Assembly: GCA_022385755.1 (NCBI GenBank)
Contig: MU278348.1
Coordinates: forward strand, 1,089,035 to 1,153,034
Length of the DNA: 64,000 nucleotides
Direction: 5' to 3'
From: Trametopsis cervina
Lineage: Eukaryota; Basidiomycota; Agaricomycetes; Polyporales; Irpicaceae
Shown here: piece by piece, positions 19,300 to 30,268 of the stretch
Numbering within the stretch: the first letter of the stretch is position 1
Layout: each line of letters opens with the position of its first letter
Notes under the pieces: model-generated
The model's input: only the letters and a program-made list of their open reading frames with translations
Database searches by the model: none
What the model was told of the DNA's origin: nothing
Program-made: the position numbers and the translations under genes

Positions 19300-22200
19300 A
19301 TGGCTTTCCGACGCGTCCTCGTCTGCGCACTCCTCGCTGCCCGCCTCTGCGCTGCCTCCGAGTCCTCCGCAGAGCTGCCTGTCAGCCACAGTCACTCATT
19401 TTCTCCACAGTCACACTCTCGCTCCCTGAGATCCCACTCCTTGATATCCCGTTCTCTCAGTCTCACATCGCGGTCGGTGCGTACCACAGTACCACTCTCT
19501 ACGGCATACATTGACCAACTAAACGCGCTCCCAGCTGTCTGCCTCCTCAGACTCACTGACGCACCCAGAATCCTCAGATACCCTGTCGCACCCAGCGTCC
19601 TCGTCCTCATCTTCAGCCGAGTCAGCCGCGTCTTCGCTATCCACTCAATCAGAACATTCGAGCGCGTCCGCGTCCGCGTCTTCTGCCGTGAGCACACCCA
19701 TTTCAATGTTCTCCGTCATAACACCTAACTAAAACGCCCACCACATCCGCAGTCCTCCCACGCCGCGTCATCTGCTTCGACCAGCTCCTCGTCCGCCGCT
19801 CAGCCGAGCAGCACGTTGGACTCTGGAACCCAAGATGAGATCGACACCATGACGGCGCGCAGGCTCTCTTTCATCGTTGGCGCTGCCGGCGACCCTTCTA
19901 ATATCACTGCATGGTTAGCATTGCTCCACTAAGTCTTGGATGAATGACGCCCGCTGAATAGATACTTCGTTGTGTGCTAGGCTCTCGACGTTAGGCGCGA
20001 ATGGCCAGTGGCCCGCTAGCGAGGTCGATTATACCACCGGTTGCGATGCGCGTCGCGCGAACTGGTGCGTAGCGCCCTCCCTCCAAGTCTGTCGTTATAT
20101 GCGCTAACGACACCTCCCGTATATGTGCAGGCCCGCGCAGACCCACTGGATCCGCCTCGGTAAGTGTATCATCCTTCCCACGCACGCACGTCATAACTTA
20201 ATGTCGACCATCCAGTGACGATGGCCGCAGCATGGCACGGCGGCCTAACAGGCGCCAACCAATTCGTGAAAGACCCGACGCTCCTGTCCGCGATCCAGCG
20301 CGCCGCCGACTGGTGGTTCGCCAACGACTTTACAGACGACGCGTGTCTCGACTCGGGTGGTACTGCTTCGTGCCCGTGTGGGACTCCTGGGCTGTGGAAT
20401 ACTAATTGGTTTTCTAACGTGTGTCTCCCCATCCTCCCCTCCCATCCTCCTTCCCCATTTCCCTCGCAGCTAACGCGTTTGCGTTTGCATCTAGATAATC
20501 CTAATCCCAAACCTAGTCGCCCAAACCTGTCTCCTCCTCTCCCCCTCCCTCTCCCCCACCGCACTCCCAAACTGCACACACATCACCACGCGCACCTACA
20601 CCACCCTCGGGCGGAGCGTGAACCAGCTCGGCGTCGCGACCGGCGCGAACCTGCTCGACATCGCGCGCGTGGGCATAGATGGGGCGCTGTTGGTGGGCAA
20701 TGTGAGCCAGTTGACGGACGCGTATAGACGGGTGCATGGGGAGGCGGTTGTGCAGGGCGCGGTTAGGGCGGATGGGATTAGGGCGGATGGGTCGTTTGGG
20801 CAGCATGGGGGGGTTTTGTATAATGGGAATTATGGGAAGGATTAGTGCGTTCTCTTTTTCTTTTTTCTTTTCTGTTTGTGGGTAGGGGAGGCTGATAGAA
20901 GGGTGGTTTGATAGCGCGAACGACGTGCTGTTACTGGAGATCGTAGCAGGCGGGACAGAGTTCGCAGCGGGCCCGAATAACGAGAACGCGTTCGCGACGC
21001 TCGTGGACGGGGACCGGTGGATGATATACCGGAACGTCCTCACGAAGGTTCTGCACTGGGACTTTGTACGTCTTCCTTCCCCTCCCCCCCTTCCTCCCCT
21101 TCTTATTACATGCTGACTGGTTGGGTTTCGTAGAGCGCACTAGGCCGGTTCATCTCCTTCCCCGTAATCGACGCCCAGTAAGTCATTCCCCTCATCCCCC
21201 ACTCAAAGTAAGGAACGTGGTAGCTGACGAAAGAGCACAGAGCGACAGGAAGCATAAACATCAACATAACCGAAATCTCCCAACTCGGCGCCCTCTGGAA
21301 CTCCTCAACCCTCACCTCCGTAGCCTCCGCGCTCGCCTCGAACAGCAGCACCGCCAATGTCGGGGACGTGCGCGGGAACCGGATGTTCTTCGCGAACGAT
21401 TATATGGTACGCGATCCCTACGAATGCCAGCACTATGTTGGAGGGGGATTTGTGCTGATGAGTGTGTGGATGCAGGTGCAGCGCGGGCCTGGGTATATGA
21501 CCTCCGTGAAGATGTACTCGAATCGGACGAAGAATGGGGAGTGTTTGAATGATCAGAATGTGCGTGCTTCCTCTGAGTATATCTGGGTTGTAACACTCGC
21601 TGACGCTCGTGCAATACAGCCGCTTGGGTTCCACCTCTCGGATGGGACGGTGTACACATACCAGAGCGGCGACGAATACGAAGACATCGCAGCCGCATGG
21701 GACTGGAACCGTACGTCCCCCTCTCCCCTTCCCCTCCTCCCCTTCCCATTTCCCCTACTCACCCAACCCCCAGTGATCCCCGGCACAACAGTGGACTACA
21801 ACGGCACGCTCCTAACCTGCTCCTCCGGGACAGCCGGGGTGGAATCCTTCGCAGGTGGCGCGTCAGCCGGCAAAGCAGGCGTCGCGGCGCAACGGTACAC
21901 GAACCCGCTCACACGCGCGCTGAGCTGGCAGAAGGCGTGGTTCTTCATTGAGGGGGACGTTCAGCACGTCATGGTTCGCATTCTCTCCCACAACTCTTCC
22001 TCGTCGACGCATGGCTCGACACCGGTGTTTTCGGTGCTCGACCAGAAGAGACGCAACGGCCCCGTGTTCGTGGACGGCGCCTCCGTCCGGTCCAGCGGGA
22101 ACTTCTCGGGCGCGACGAGTCTGTGGCACGACGGCGTCGGGTACGCGTTCCCTGCGAGTCAGAAGGGGAAGGCGGGGCTTTCGGTGCAGCTCGGGGCGCG

Positions 22201-22723
22201 GACGGGGAATTGGAGCGCGATTGGGATATCGACGCAGGGTGTTGAGACTGTTGACCTTTTTGCTGCGTGGCTCGCGCATAACCTCACCTCCCCCGCCTCC
22301 CCCAACAACAACTCCTCGTTCCCATCGATATCATACACAGCCTTCCCCGCCGTCGACCGCCGGACCTTCGCCAAAAAAGCCGCAAGCGCACAGACGCAAC
22401 TACACGAGGTGCAGAACGACGCTCACGTGTCGGCGGTGTACGACTCTGCGCACCGCACGGCCTTTTTCGTGTTCTGGGACGCGAGCGGCGGGAGCACGAG
22501 TTTCGCGCCTTCGGCCAACGCGCACAAGGTCAGCGTGGCGGCGAGCGGGAACGCGGCGGTTGTTTATTGCGTCGATACGGGGAACGTCACTGTGTCGGAC
22601 CCGTCGCAGACGCTTAGCACGCTCAAAGTTACGTTCGGTACGGGGGCGTCGAACAAGACGTTGACGTTTGCGCTCCCGACGGGTGGGCTTGCGGGGAGCT
22701 CGGTGTCGCAGATCCTCCACTAA
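19300..22723 (+). CDS. Secreted polysaccharide lyase family 8 (PL8)
   Basis: Extracellular lyase that cleaves uronic-acid-containing polysaccharides (the family includes hyaluronate, chondroitin and xanthan lyases) by beta-elimination. The substrate cannot be read from sequence. Signal peptide MAFRRVLVCALLAARLCAAS, then a long Ser/Ala-rich linker spread over three exons. The alpha-barrel follows: TMAAAWHGGLTGANQF, WNTNWFSNIILIP (Asn/Trp substrate site), LGRSVNQLGVATGANLLDI, then DGSFGQHGGVLYNGNYG, in which His and the Tyr nine residues later are the catalytic pair of the family. The beta-sandwich part has NPLTRALSWQKAWFFIEGDV. About 850 residues. Roughly eleven introns, several strongly CT-rich. 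Adjacent to the zinc-finger array but unlike it in base composition and intron density. Confidence 0.88.
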
Positions 22724-22948
22724 TTTACTCACTATTTACATATTATACCCTACTTATCTGTTGTACGTCTCTGACTCGCATATACGGACATTAGAAGAGA
22801 CTGTACCTTCGTGCTTACATATAATGAACTTATACCATCTTTTTGCTTGTCAATTCTCAGAAATCGTGGGGCATGTTCGGGAGTTTCCACAGCAATGGTA
22901 TGAATAACGCTGGTGAACAAATACAATGTATACGAATAATCAAAGCAA

Positions 22949-23902
22949 TCAGAACGCCTGCTCAGCCTGGTCGAACTGCTGGGGGTACGCATCCTGGGCC
23001 TGGAACGACGGGTCCTCAGCCGCAGGGGCAGCCGGCGGTGCGACAGCTGCGGGTTCGCGCTGCTCGGATGTGGGCTCGACGACGATCTTGTCAACGGGGG
23101 GCTCGAGGATCTGGACGGAGTCAGGGAGGGGCTTCTTGGGGCCGATCTGGCCCTCGGGATCCCAGCCCTTCATGCTAAAACCAGAGTCAACCCCTACATT
23201 CTCAGCACGGCGGGAGAGGGGCAACTCACATCTTGACTTTGATGCCCAAGACACCCTGCCTGAGCATGACGTGACGGACGGCGTAGTCAACAAAGTCCTC
23301 GGCGGGCTGACCGGAGTGGATCATGAAACCGTCGGTGAACTTCATCGACTTGGCACGGGCAGCACGGAGCTTGCCAGAGACGACAACCTCGCAACCCTTC
23401 GCGCCGGACTCCATGACGAAACGGAGGACACCATAGCAAGCCCTATCGGTTATTTGTCAGCCTACTGGAGTGTGCGCATTGATATACTGAACACGCACCT
23501 GCGGACAGCAAGACCGCCAAGGAGCTTGTATCGGAGAGACTCGCACTGGGCGATGGCGGAGAGACCACGGTATTGGACCTTCTCGGCGTAGAGCTCCAGC
23601 GAGTTTTCGGGGAACTTGAAACGCTTCTGCACGAGGGCAGTAAGCTCACGGATGCGGCGACCCTTCTCACCAAGGACCTCCTGGGTGTGGGTGGCACGGA
23701 TGATGATCTGCGCTCGGGGTCAGACCGTGGCTCTTCGCACACGAAAGACCGCAGGACGCACCTCGGTACGGGCGTGTGTCACACGGACATCACAGCCAGA
23801 GTAACCCTCCTCGGACAGCTCGCGGGCGAGGAAATCGTTGAGTTCGGCCCTGAAGACACCGTCTGCGACGAACTTGCGCTTCTTGCTAATGTGGGTGGCC
23901 AT
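22949..23902 (-). CDS. RPS3: 40S ribosomal protein S3 (uS3)
   Basis: Small-subunit ribosomal protein at the mRNA entry channel. Start ATG 23902 ([20 protein letters not shown]). KH-domain region: [39 protein letters not shown]. Then [80 protein letters not shown], and a fungal-type Ala/Pro/Gln-rich C-terminal tail ending DQAEQAF. Three introns joined in frame: after RVTHARTE, after LGGLAVR, and within KVKI. Length near 255 residues is normal for the family. Confidence 0.97.
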
Positions 23903-24763
23903 TTTGGGGGTGACTAGAGGAGGGAGTAGAGGCGACCTTGATCAGCATCATCCGCACAGGCTACGGCGCATCCATCCCTCCGAACCGACCCAACCCGTTC
24001 TTTGAGGCGATTCGGAGGTACATAGAGCATGTCTGAGCATAATACACACCTTGTCGGGCTTGAGGGAGTCGTGTGGGGAGGCCTAGCGGACGCTCTTGAC
24101 GTTGTGGAGGACTCTCACCCTGGCAGCGCGATAATGGATGCCACGTGCGATAGGCGCACAATTCAGCGTCTAATCTGCTCATAAAATCGCGAGTGAGCGA
24201 CACGCAAATTTTGTTCTCTTCCACACTCATGTTTCGCTGGAACTCAAGGTCTGACTTCGCTTCGACGCGTAGAAATGGCCTTATGGTGAGTACTCTCCTT
24301 CCTGCTGTTGCATAACGCATTTCGCAATGACGAGTGTTGTATTATCAACCGTCACTGGCACCTCTTAGTCGACTCTGTACCTCGTCCGTGAGCTTGCTCC
24401 GGGTTGTACCGCTGACATGAATGACTTTTCTGAGCATCTCCTTCTCGTTTCACACTCGAGTTGGAACCATTTCACTGACTCAATTATTTCAGGCCATTCT
24501 CCCTGTAGAATATTCCCAAGCCGTCTGTCAAGAGATTATCACTGCTCCTTCCCCAGTATTACACCTCGCGTACATACTGTCTTGTAATCTCTCTTTCCGT
24601 CATATATTACAATTCGATGCTATTCACCTCTGTATGCATCAAGAGATAGTGATTAGGCCAGTCCTGTGACCACTTTCTTCATACCTCCAGTGTCAAACTA
24701 CATTCAGACAAGTATATGACGTTCTTCGCTGCCATAAACAAAGCCTATACTATACAATGATGT
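23903..24763. other. Intergenic, RPS3 promoter
   Basis: No coding region supported. The right-hand 600 bases lie beyond the presumed 3' end of the thiolase gene, the left part is the RPS3 promoter. Open frames here have no recognisable content. Confidence 0.45.
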
Positions 24764-26493
24764 TCACAAACGCGCTTCGTTTACAAACACTCCAGCTCCT
24801 CCCATACCGCTACCTACGCACATGCTCGTCACAAGGAACTTACCATCTCGTCGGCGAAGCTCAGCGAGTCCAGTGACAACCTGCCTGACACCAGCTGCGA
24901 CAGACCATGAGTGAAACATCCAGACATACGGGTAGTGCAAAACTTACTCATTCCGAGGGGATGGGTCAACGCCATAGAGCCACCGCTGAAAACACAGACG
25001 TTAGGCGAAAGTCTAGAGACAAGGAGTATGCTACGAACTTGGGATTGACTTTCTCGATAGGAAGGTTGAGCTGTTCGATGGAATACGCCCATTGTGAGGC
25101 GAAAGCTTCGTTTATCTAACGGGGTTCTCAGCATCACAGCGCAGTTGACGCAGTTAGTGCACGGCTCTTACCTCGAAGACGTCAATATCTTCGTGCGTCA
25201 AGCCTGTCTGTTCCAGGATCTTCGGAATGGCTGCAACAGGAGAGATACCCATGTAACGCGGCTCAACGCCTGGAAGAATTCCAGTGAGCTCGATTATCAG
25301 TCGCATCTATACCCAGGAACTCACCGACGAAAGCACTTGCAACATACTTGCCCAGAATCTCGAAACCTTCTTCCTCGGCACGCTTCCTGGTAGTAAGGAT
25401 GCACAGTGCAGCGCCATCCCCGAGACCAGCTGAATTCCCAGCAGTGCTCCGTTTGTCACCCCACGGGAATGCTGACTTCAGCGCCGCTAGAGATTCCGGG
25501 GTTGTCCCCTTGCGGATCGTGTCGTCGGTTGATATGACTTTTCCGCGAATTTCGAGTGGGATGATCTCGTCTGCGAATATGCCGCTCTCCAAAGCCTGCT
25601 CCGAGAGAGCTCAATCTAGTTCACGAGTAAGGCGTGGATATGCTCACATACCTTCTCTGCGCGCGAATGGGAGTACATTGCGTACTGGTCTTGCTTTTCT
25701 CGCGATACATCGTATGCTACCGCCAGCATCTCAGAGGTCCATCCCATGGGCTATACCAAACGCGCTTCAGCGGGAGGTCATAAGACTGGAGACTACGATG
25801 CTCACTTGAATGGAATCATCCGCCTGAGAGTTAGCCTTGACAGCATCAACGACCTCAGGGGTAGGACGAGGACTACATGCACTGTTTTAGTGATAGCACG
25901 CAATGGGAAGGTGAGAACTTACTTCAGCGACATACTCTCCACACCGGCGGCAAGTCCAAGTGATATGCTGCCCGTCTGTATGCCCTGCGCAATAGTACGG
26001 ATCGCTTGGAGACCAGATGAACATAAACGGTTCACTGTGGCAATAGGAACCTCAGCGGGGATGCCGGCGGCGATGGCTGCTGCTCGCGAGACGTATAGTG
26101 GAGACGGAGGGTGGCACGTCCCTATGAGGCTCTGTAGTTAGCTATATGCTGACTCAAGCATATACAGTACGTACCGACAACAATATCATCTATCTTGGTA
26201 GGGTCGAGCTTAGTGGTCTCAAGGGTAGCCTGTGTACGACAGTTGACTTGGATTTCCGCTCAATGCACAGAATGCGGACTGACCTTGAAGAGCGCATGTA
26301 ATAGCTCGTCGACGGGCGTATCCTTCAGCTGTCCCTTCTTCGCCCTACCCAGAGCACTTCTCTTAGCGAAAGTAATAACCACGTCGTCCGGGTTCTTCTG
26401 TAGGAGCGCACTGACGCCTCTTGCAGACGTCGATGCAGCGCGCGAAGAACTAGAAGTGCGCGCAAGGACTTGCAGGGTCCTGGGGAGTATCAT
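24764..26493 (-). CDS. 3-ketoacyl-CoA thiolase (acetyl-CoA acyltransferase)
   Basis: Last step of fatty-acid beta-oxidation: splits 3-ketoacyl-CoA with CoA to acetyl-CoA and a shortened acyl-CoA. Start ATG 26493. The first about 25 residues are rich in Arg/Ser without acids ([20 protein letters not shown]). [20 protein letters not shown] follows, then the nucleophile Cys in [21 protein letters not shown], the His in INEAFASQW, and the second active Cys in [12 protein letters not shown]. The usual ALGHPLG loop reads [11 protein letters not shown], with Thr for the Gly before His. No clear PTS2 is seen in the N-terminus, but the protein ends EARL; ARL fits a loose PTS1, and the Arg/Ser start could instead be a mitochondrial presequence. 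Location is therefore open. About nine exons. Confidence 0.93.
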
Positions 26494-27158
26494 CGCAACG
26501 AGAGGAGATTGCAGCGAAGAGGAGAGGTAGAGAGGCTTAGGTATATGCTGCTTGTCATCCTGAAGTCTTATGAGAGAGTTGATCCCACATGCACGGGCAG
26601 GTCACTGAAACTGGTAATCATGGGTCATGAGAACGACTTGAACCGTGATTCAAAGCTGCGAATAGATGAGACGCCAACGGGTAAACATATTCAATGCCCT
26701 GTTGTTTTCCGTCCAATACGCTCGGATCTTTCGCACAATAGCTACATGCTAAACCGAATGACCAAACGCACATCTTCTGTAAGCCACTTGGGAGGGTTGG
26801 GACGACTCCGGCCAGTTCGCAAAATGTTGTCAATTCGAATGCCAAATGAAGCTCTTTCATAAGGATATCCACGGTCCGTGTTGACACTACGGCTACGAGT
26901 GGCCAAATGGCATTTTCAGTCTCCAAGGTTTCAAGGGCAGGGATGCGGTCATTTAAGTGACGGCTACAATTATATTGATGCCCGGGAGGTAATGTATGTG
27001 AAGTATAGAGGATTTAGCAAACCTGCCTAGAGTCTGCCACATAGCAGATGAGGTCCAGCCACTGGAAATAGACTTCATTAGGCTGATAGCCTATAAACGG
27101 GAGATGCTTCTGTTATTCAGGTAGAGAAATGAGAAGGGAAGAGGCACGCACGTAAACC
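26494..27158. other. Intergenic between thiolase and MRPL32
   Basis: No gene assigned. A minus-strand open stretch at about 26618-26950 (reading ELAGVVPTLPSGLQKM) could be joined to an upstream stretch near 27040-27100 by a GT-AG intron, but I recognise no family and find no good start codon. It may be thiolase 5' UTR/promoter or a small unannotated gene. Confidence 0.4.
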
Positions 27159-27654
27159 TCATGCTTGTGTGCCAAATGCACCCTCGGACTGTGAACCCCC
27201 TTTTGCCTTCGCCTTCCAACCTCGAGTCAGGCTGGAATAACAATTCGAACATAGGTGATGTGCAAGTTTTGCAGATCCGCAGCCCGGACAGTGCACGACG
27301 TCTATAAGCACCAAGTAAAAGTCATTAGCCTCCTGGTCAGGACATGACTGGTATGAATAACTTACTGTGTTTGTCCTTCAAGCCCTTATTCGCACTTCGC
27401 ATAGCCTTTCTTGAATGGGACGTTTTCTTCTTGGGCACAGCCAGCAGGAATGGTGGGAACAGCTCCAGTAATGACTGCAGGGATGTGGGTAGTGTCCAGC
27501 TAGATGGCGTGGGGGCCGCAGCGAAAGCGGGAAAGAACGGTGCCGCCAAAAACTGTCTCCATCCAGGTATCCTCAACACATTGAACAGAGACTGCGATGC
27601 AGGGAGGGCGAGAGCGGCCATCGCAGTCGTGTGGGTGTAATGAACTGCTGCCAC
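27159..27654 (-). CDS. MRPL32: Mitochondrial ribosomal protein bL32m
   Basis: Large-subunit mitoribosome protein. The N-terminal about 70 residues form a mitochondrial presequence (MAAVHYTHTTAMAALALPAS ...), cleaved in yeast by the m-AAA protease. The mature part starts near AVPKKKTSHSRKAMRSANKG. After one intron comes the zinc ribbon HCPGCGSAKLAHHLCSNCY (two CxxC pairs), then RGWKAKAKGG. An alternative start is the Met at 27621. It is divergent from NDUFA5, 114 bp away, also mitochondrial. Confidence 0.92.
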
Positions 27655-27768
27655 TGAACGCGCTTCGTGTGCAAGAGAACCGAGCGCGTCTAGTATTTCC
27701 TTTTCCGATTAACCGACGTTCGTTCATCCCGACTACCACCACCCCGTTGTTGAGAGCGCGACGACACG
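27655..27768. promoter_or_regulatory. Bidirectional promoter MRPL32 / NDUFA5
   Basis: Only 114 bp separate the start codons of two divergently transcribed nuclear genes for mitochondrial proteins, so both must use this stretch. It is GC-rich with a pyrimidine run ('tatttccttttccg') and no clear TATA box. Confidence 0.6.
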
Positions 27769-28225
27769 ATGTTCCGCCTCACGCGCCCGCTCTTTCAAGC
27801 CCTAAAGGCTACAACAGGCATCACAGGCCTGCCCGTGCACCCAAACCCGCTCCCGGAACTCGTCAAAACATACCAGTCTACCCTTACCACGCTCTCCGCG
27901 TTTCCGTCCACATCCGTGTATCGGCAAGCCGTCGAGGCACTCACGCAGCGCAAGCTGAACATCGTCGAGGGTGCAAATGGAGACATATCTGCGGCTGAGA
28001 AGGAGCTAGATGAGGGGCACATAGAGGAGTCGATAGACATTGCTCAGGATGAGCTTAAGCTGGCGGCACAAATGTTTGAGTGGAAAGCGTGAGTTATATA
28101 GTGTGTCTATTGCGCCGCAGATCTCATTGTTATATTCGATTAGTTGGGAGCCTTTGGAGGAGAAGCCGGAGTCTGGGCAATGGGAGTACGCAGGGAAGAC
28201 AGCGACTGCCTCAACATCGTCATAA
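27769..28225 (+). CDS. NDUFA5: Complex I subunit NDUFA5 (B13 / 29.9 kDa type)
   Basis: Accessory subunit on the matrix arm of NADH:ubiquinone oxidoreductase. MFRLTRPLFQALKATTGITG, then the family signature GLPVHPNPLPELVKTYQSTL, FPSTSVYRQAVEALTQRKLN, IVEGANGD, and a helical stretch of Glu/Ile (EESIDIAQDELKLAAQMFEW). After one intron comes WEPLEEKPESGQWEYAGK. About 134 residues, normal for the family. Shares its upstream region with MRPL32. Confidence 0.9.
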
Positions 28226-28486
28226 TAATAATTGGTGTTGTATTCACATTGCCGTGATTCGCTATGAAGTCCACTGCAAGTTCTGCCCTTACATCATGCC
28301 TGTGGTACAGACAGCTTCCTGGCTATCCTTCCCCAAAGCTGGCTATTCTTGCACATATCATATTCCTGAACGCTGAGTCGTAAGTTTCACGTGCGGCTTG
28401 TTCTGTTGATTATACAGCAGCATATACTACAGAATATACGGTATCGTAGGCCTCCCGAGGCAACACGCCGTGACCCAGAGCTCTTC

Positions 28487-29816
28487 TCAGTCCACCTCTC
28501 CGACATGTCCCTCCACCATCGAAAGAGATAGCGGGTTGGGCAAGAAGAAGGAAAACCAACGCGATGACGGCACATTCCAATCGCTGCGAATTCCTACGGC
28601 GCAATTACGCGCAGCTAAGGTGGCCATATGTGCTCCCGAGCAGGATTTGAGAAGTACTGCATCCTCGAGTGCTCGCTCAGGTGATTGAACATTGAACGCT
28701 AGAGGTGTGTGCACTCCATCTTCGTCGTCCGACTCCGTGGAGAAGATTGAATGGCAGCACGAGGATAGCGTCTCATCCTCGGTTTCAATGAATGTTGCCA
28801 GATGGTGGACCTCTCCGCCCCAAAGGTCTCCTTCGAGAGAAAACGCGACCGATCCTTCCTCGTCGGCAACAACCCGCTCCTCTGTAGCCCCTTTCTCGTG
28901 GACAACGTGCTCTTGCCAGTCGGGTCCTACTGTAACGGCGACTTCCTCAACCTCCGCCACGAAAACAGCTTCTGTGGGTTGCATCTGGGGGCTGCGCAGT
29001 GATAGTGAACTCATCAGACTGGATAGACCCTCCTCAACCAGTAAATCGACTGAATCAGGGAGACGTCCTCCGACACGGCCTCGACCAACTCGCCCTTTCC
29101 TTCTATCCCTGCGTGGTTTCGTCACCGGCTGATCCTCCTGTTCTGACAGTGATAGATTCGCCATCATAACAGTCAGATCCTTCACTTTCTTCTCCAACGG
29201 ATCATACGGTATGCGCCTGGGGCGGTGGCTGACCGCGGACTTCCGTGGGCTGTTTCGAACGACATTCTGTTTCCCGCTGGGTTGGACCATCCGCTCCTTC
29301 GCTAATCTCGGTGGTCTACGATTCTCCCGGCCTCTGGAGGACGAAGATTGGTTTTCGGGAGTTCGTGGAGTATCAGCATCAGGCTTCATTCGTGTAGCCT
29401 GTGCCGACTTCACAGGAGCATTCGTCCGATGCAAAAGTCCTGCGCATTTACGGTCAAAAGGAGAGCCCAGTTTAGCATGAAATTAAAGTGTAGAGCTCTT
29501 ACCCAGGATTCCCCGTAATCTCTGTGCCGCTTGTGCTCGAGTACCCTACACAAACTCAGGAGGCAGATTTTACAAGCGTTCATGAAGTTTTACTTACATT
29601 GCCCATTCGCGCCTTCGTTTTGATCGTTGTTGGGCTCGGCCTGGGCAGTTCAATGAACGCAGGTATACAACGCTCAAATCCCAATTGAAAAGGGTCTTCA
29701 GCATCATATGACTGAGACGACTGGCCTGCTTCCCCACAAACACTTCTACTTGAAGAAGCGCCGGAAGATCCAGCTGCCTTGGATGAGGCGAAGGAGAGTG
29801 TATGGATCGAGACCAT
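28487..29816 (-). CDS. Disordered protein of unknown function
   Basis: No family recognised. Start uncertain: ATG 29816 (MVSIHTLSFASSKAAG) is the best in-frame Met. An open stretch to 30045 in another frame (MGCSIDTLFSSVGVP ...) might be a first exon joined by a very short intron. Exon 1 ends at KTKARMGN, a 43-base exon reads GTRAQAAQRLRGIL, and exon 3 starts LLHRTNAPVKSAQATRM. The body is rich in Ser, Arg and Pro with basic patches (KPRRDRRKGRVGRGRVGGRL), then acidic, with repeated SLSL motifs (SSLMSSLSLRS; MANLSLSE). No membrane segment or catalytic motif is visible. Convergent with NDUFA5. The 3' end might be spliced further. Confidence 0.5.
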
Positions 29817-30268
29817 GCAAATGCGTCTTCGGTGTATCTTGAGGCCTTGAGGTGAACTCTGCGTAGTAGAGCAGGCTTAGGAGGGGGATGGGCTCGGAAG
29901 AGGGGCGAGCTTGCGGGTGCGGCAGGGGAGATTGGTCAGTGGACGCAAACTCGATCGGCATACCCGATTGGGAGTGGACATGCAAGATCAATAAGAACGA
30001 CGGTACGCCCACAGATGAAAACAGAGTGTCTATACTGCATCCCATCAGCGGCAGATATACACATGACGTTGAAGCCTTGCTTCAGTCACAAATCGCGACG
30101 TCAAGGACCGGAGCAGAACTCAAAAGCGGGTGGCGCAACTCTCCTACGCCTACAGTGTCATGAAAAATTATAGCTATGATAGTATTATAACACGTAAATT
30201 GGAACATAGCAATAGCGTGGATACAAGGGTGTTGTAGCAAGCTGCATATGTGGGCAAACGTACATGTC
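29817..30268. other. Intergenic or unassigned 5' exon region
   Basis: Minus-strand open frame to 30045 may be an upstream exon of the gene at 28487-29816, or leader. No other feature seen. Confidence 0.35.

Noticed and set aside
20215..20727. Pro/His-rich frame reading through PL8 introns
   Set aside because: It runs through a CT-rich intron; the spliced frame gives the conserved WFSNIILIP and PL8 barrel.
22926..23591. Plus-strand open frame of 221 codons
   Set aside because: Antisense to RPS3, whose exons on the minus strand match the family end to end.
26618..26926. Minus-strand open stretch between thiolase and MRPL32
   Set aside because: It begins at TTG rather than ATG, I recognise no domain, and two candidate upstream frames conflict. 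Noted as intergenic only.
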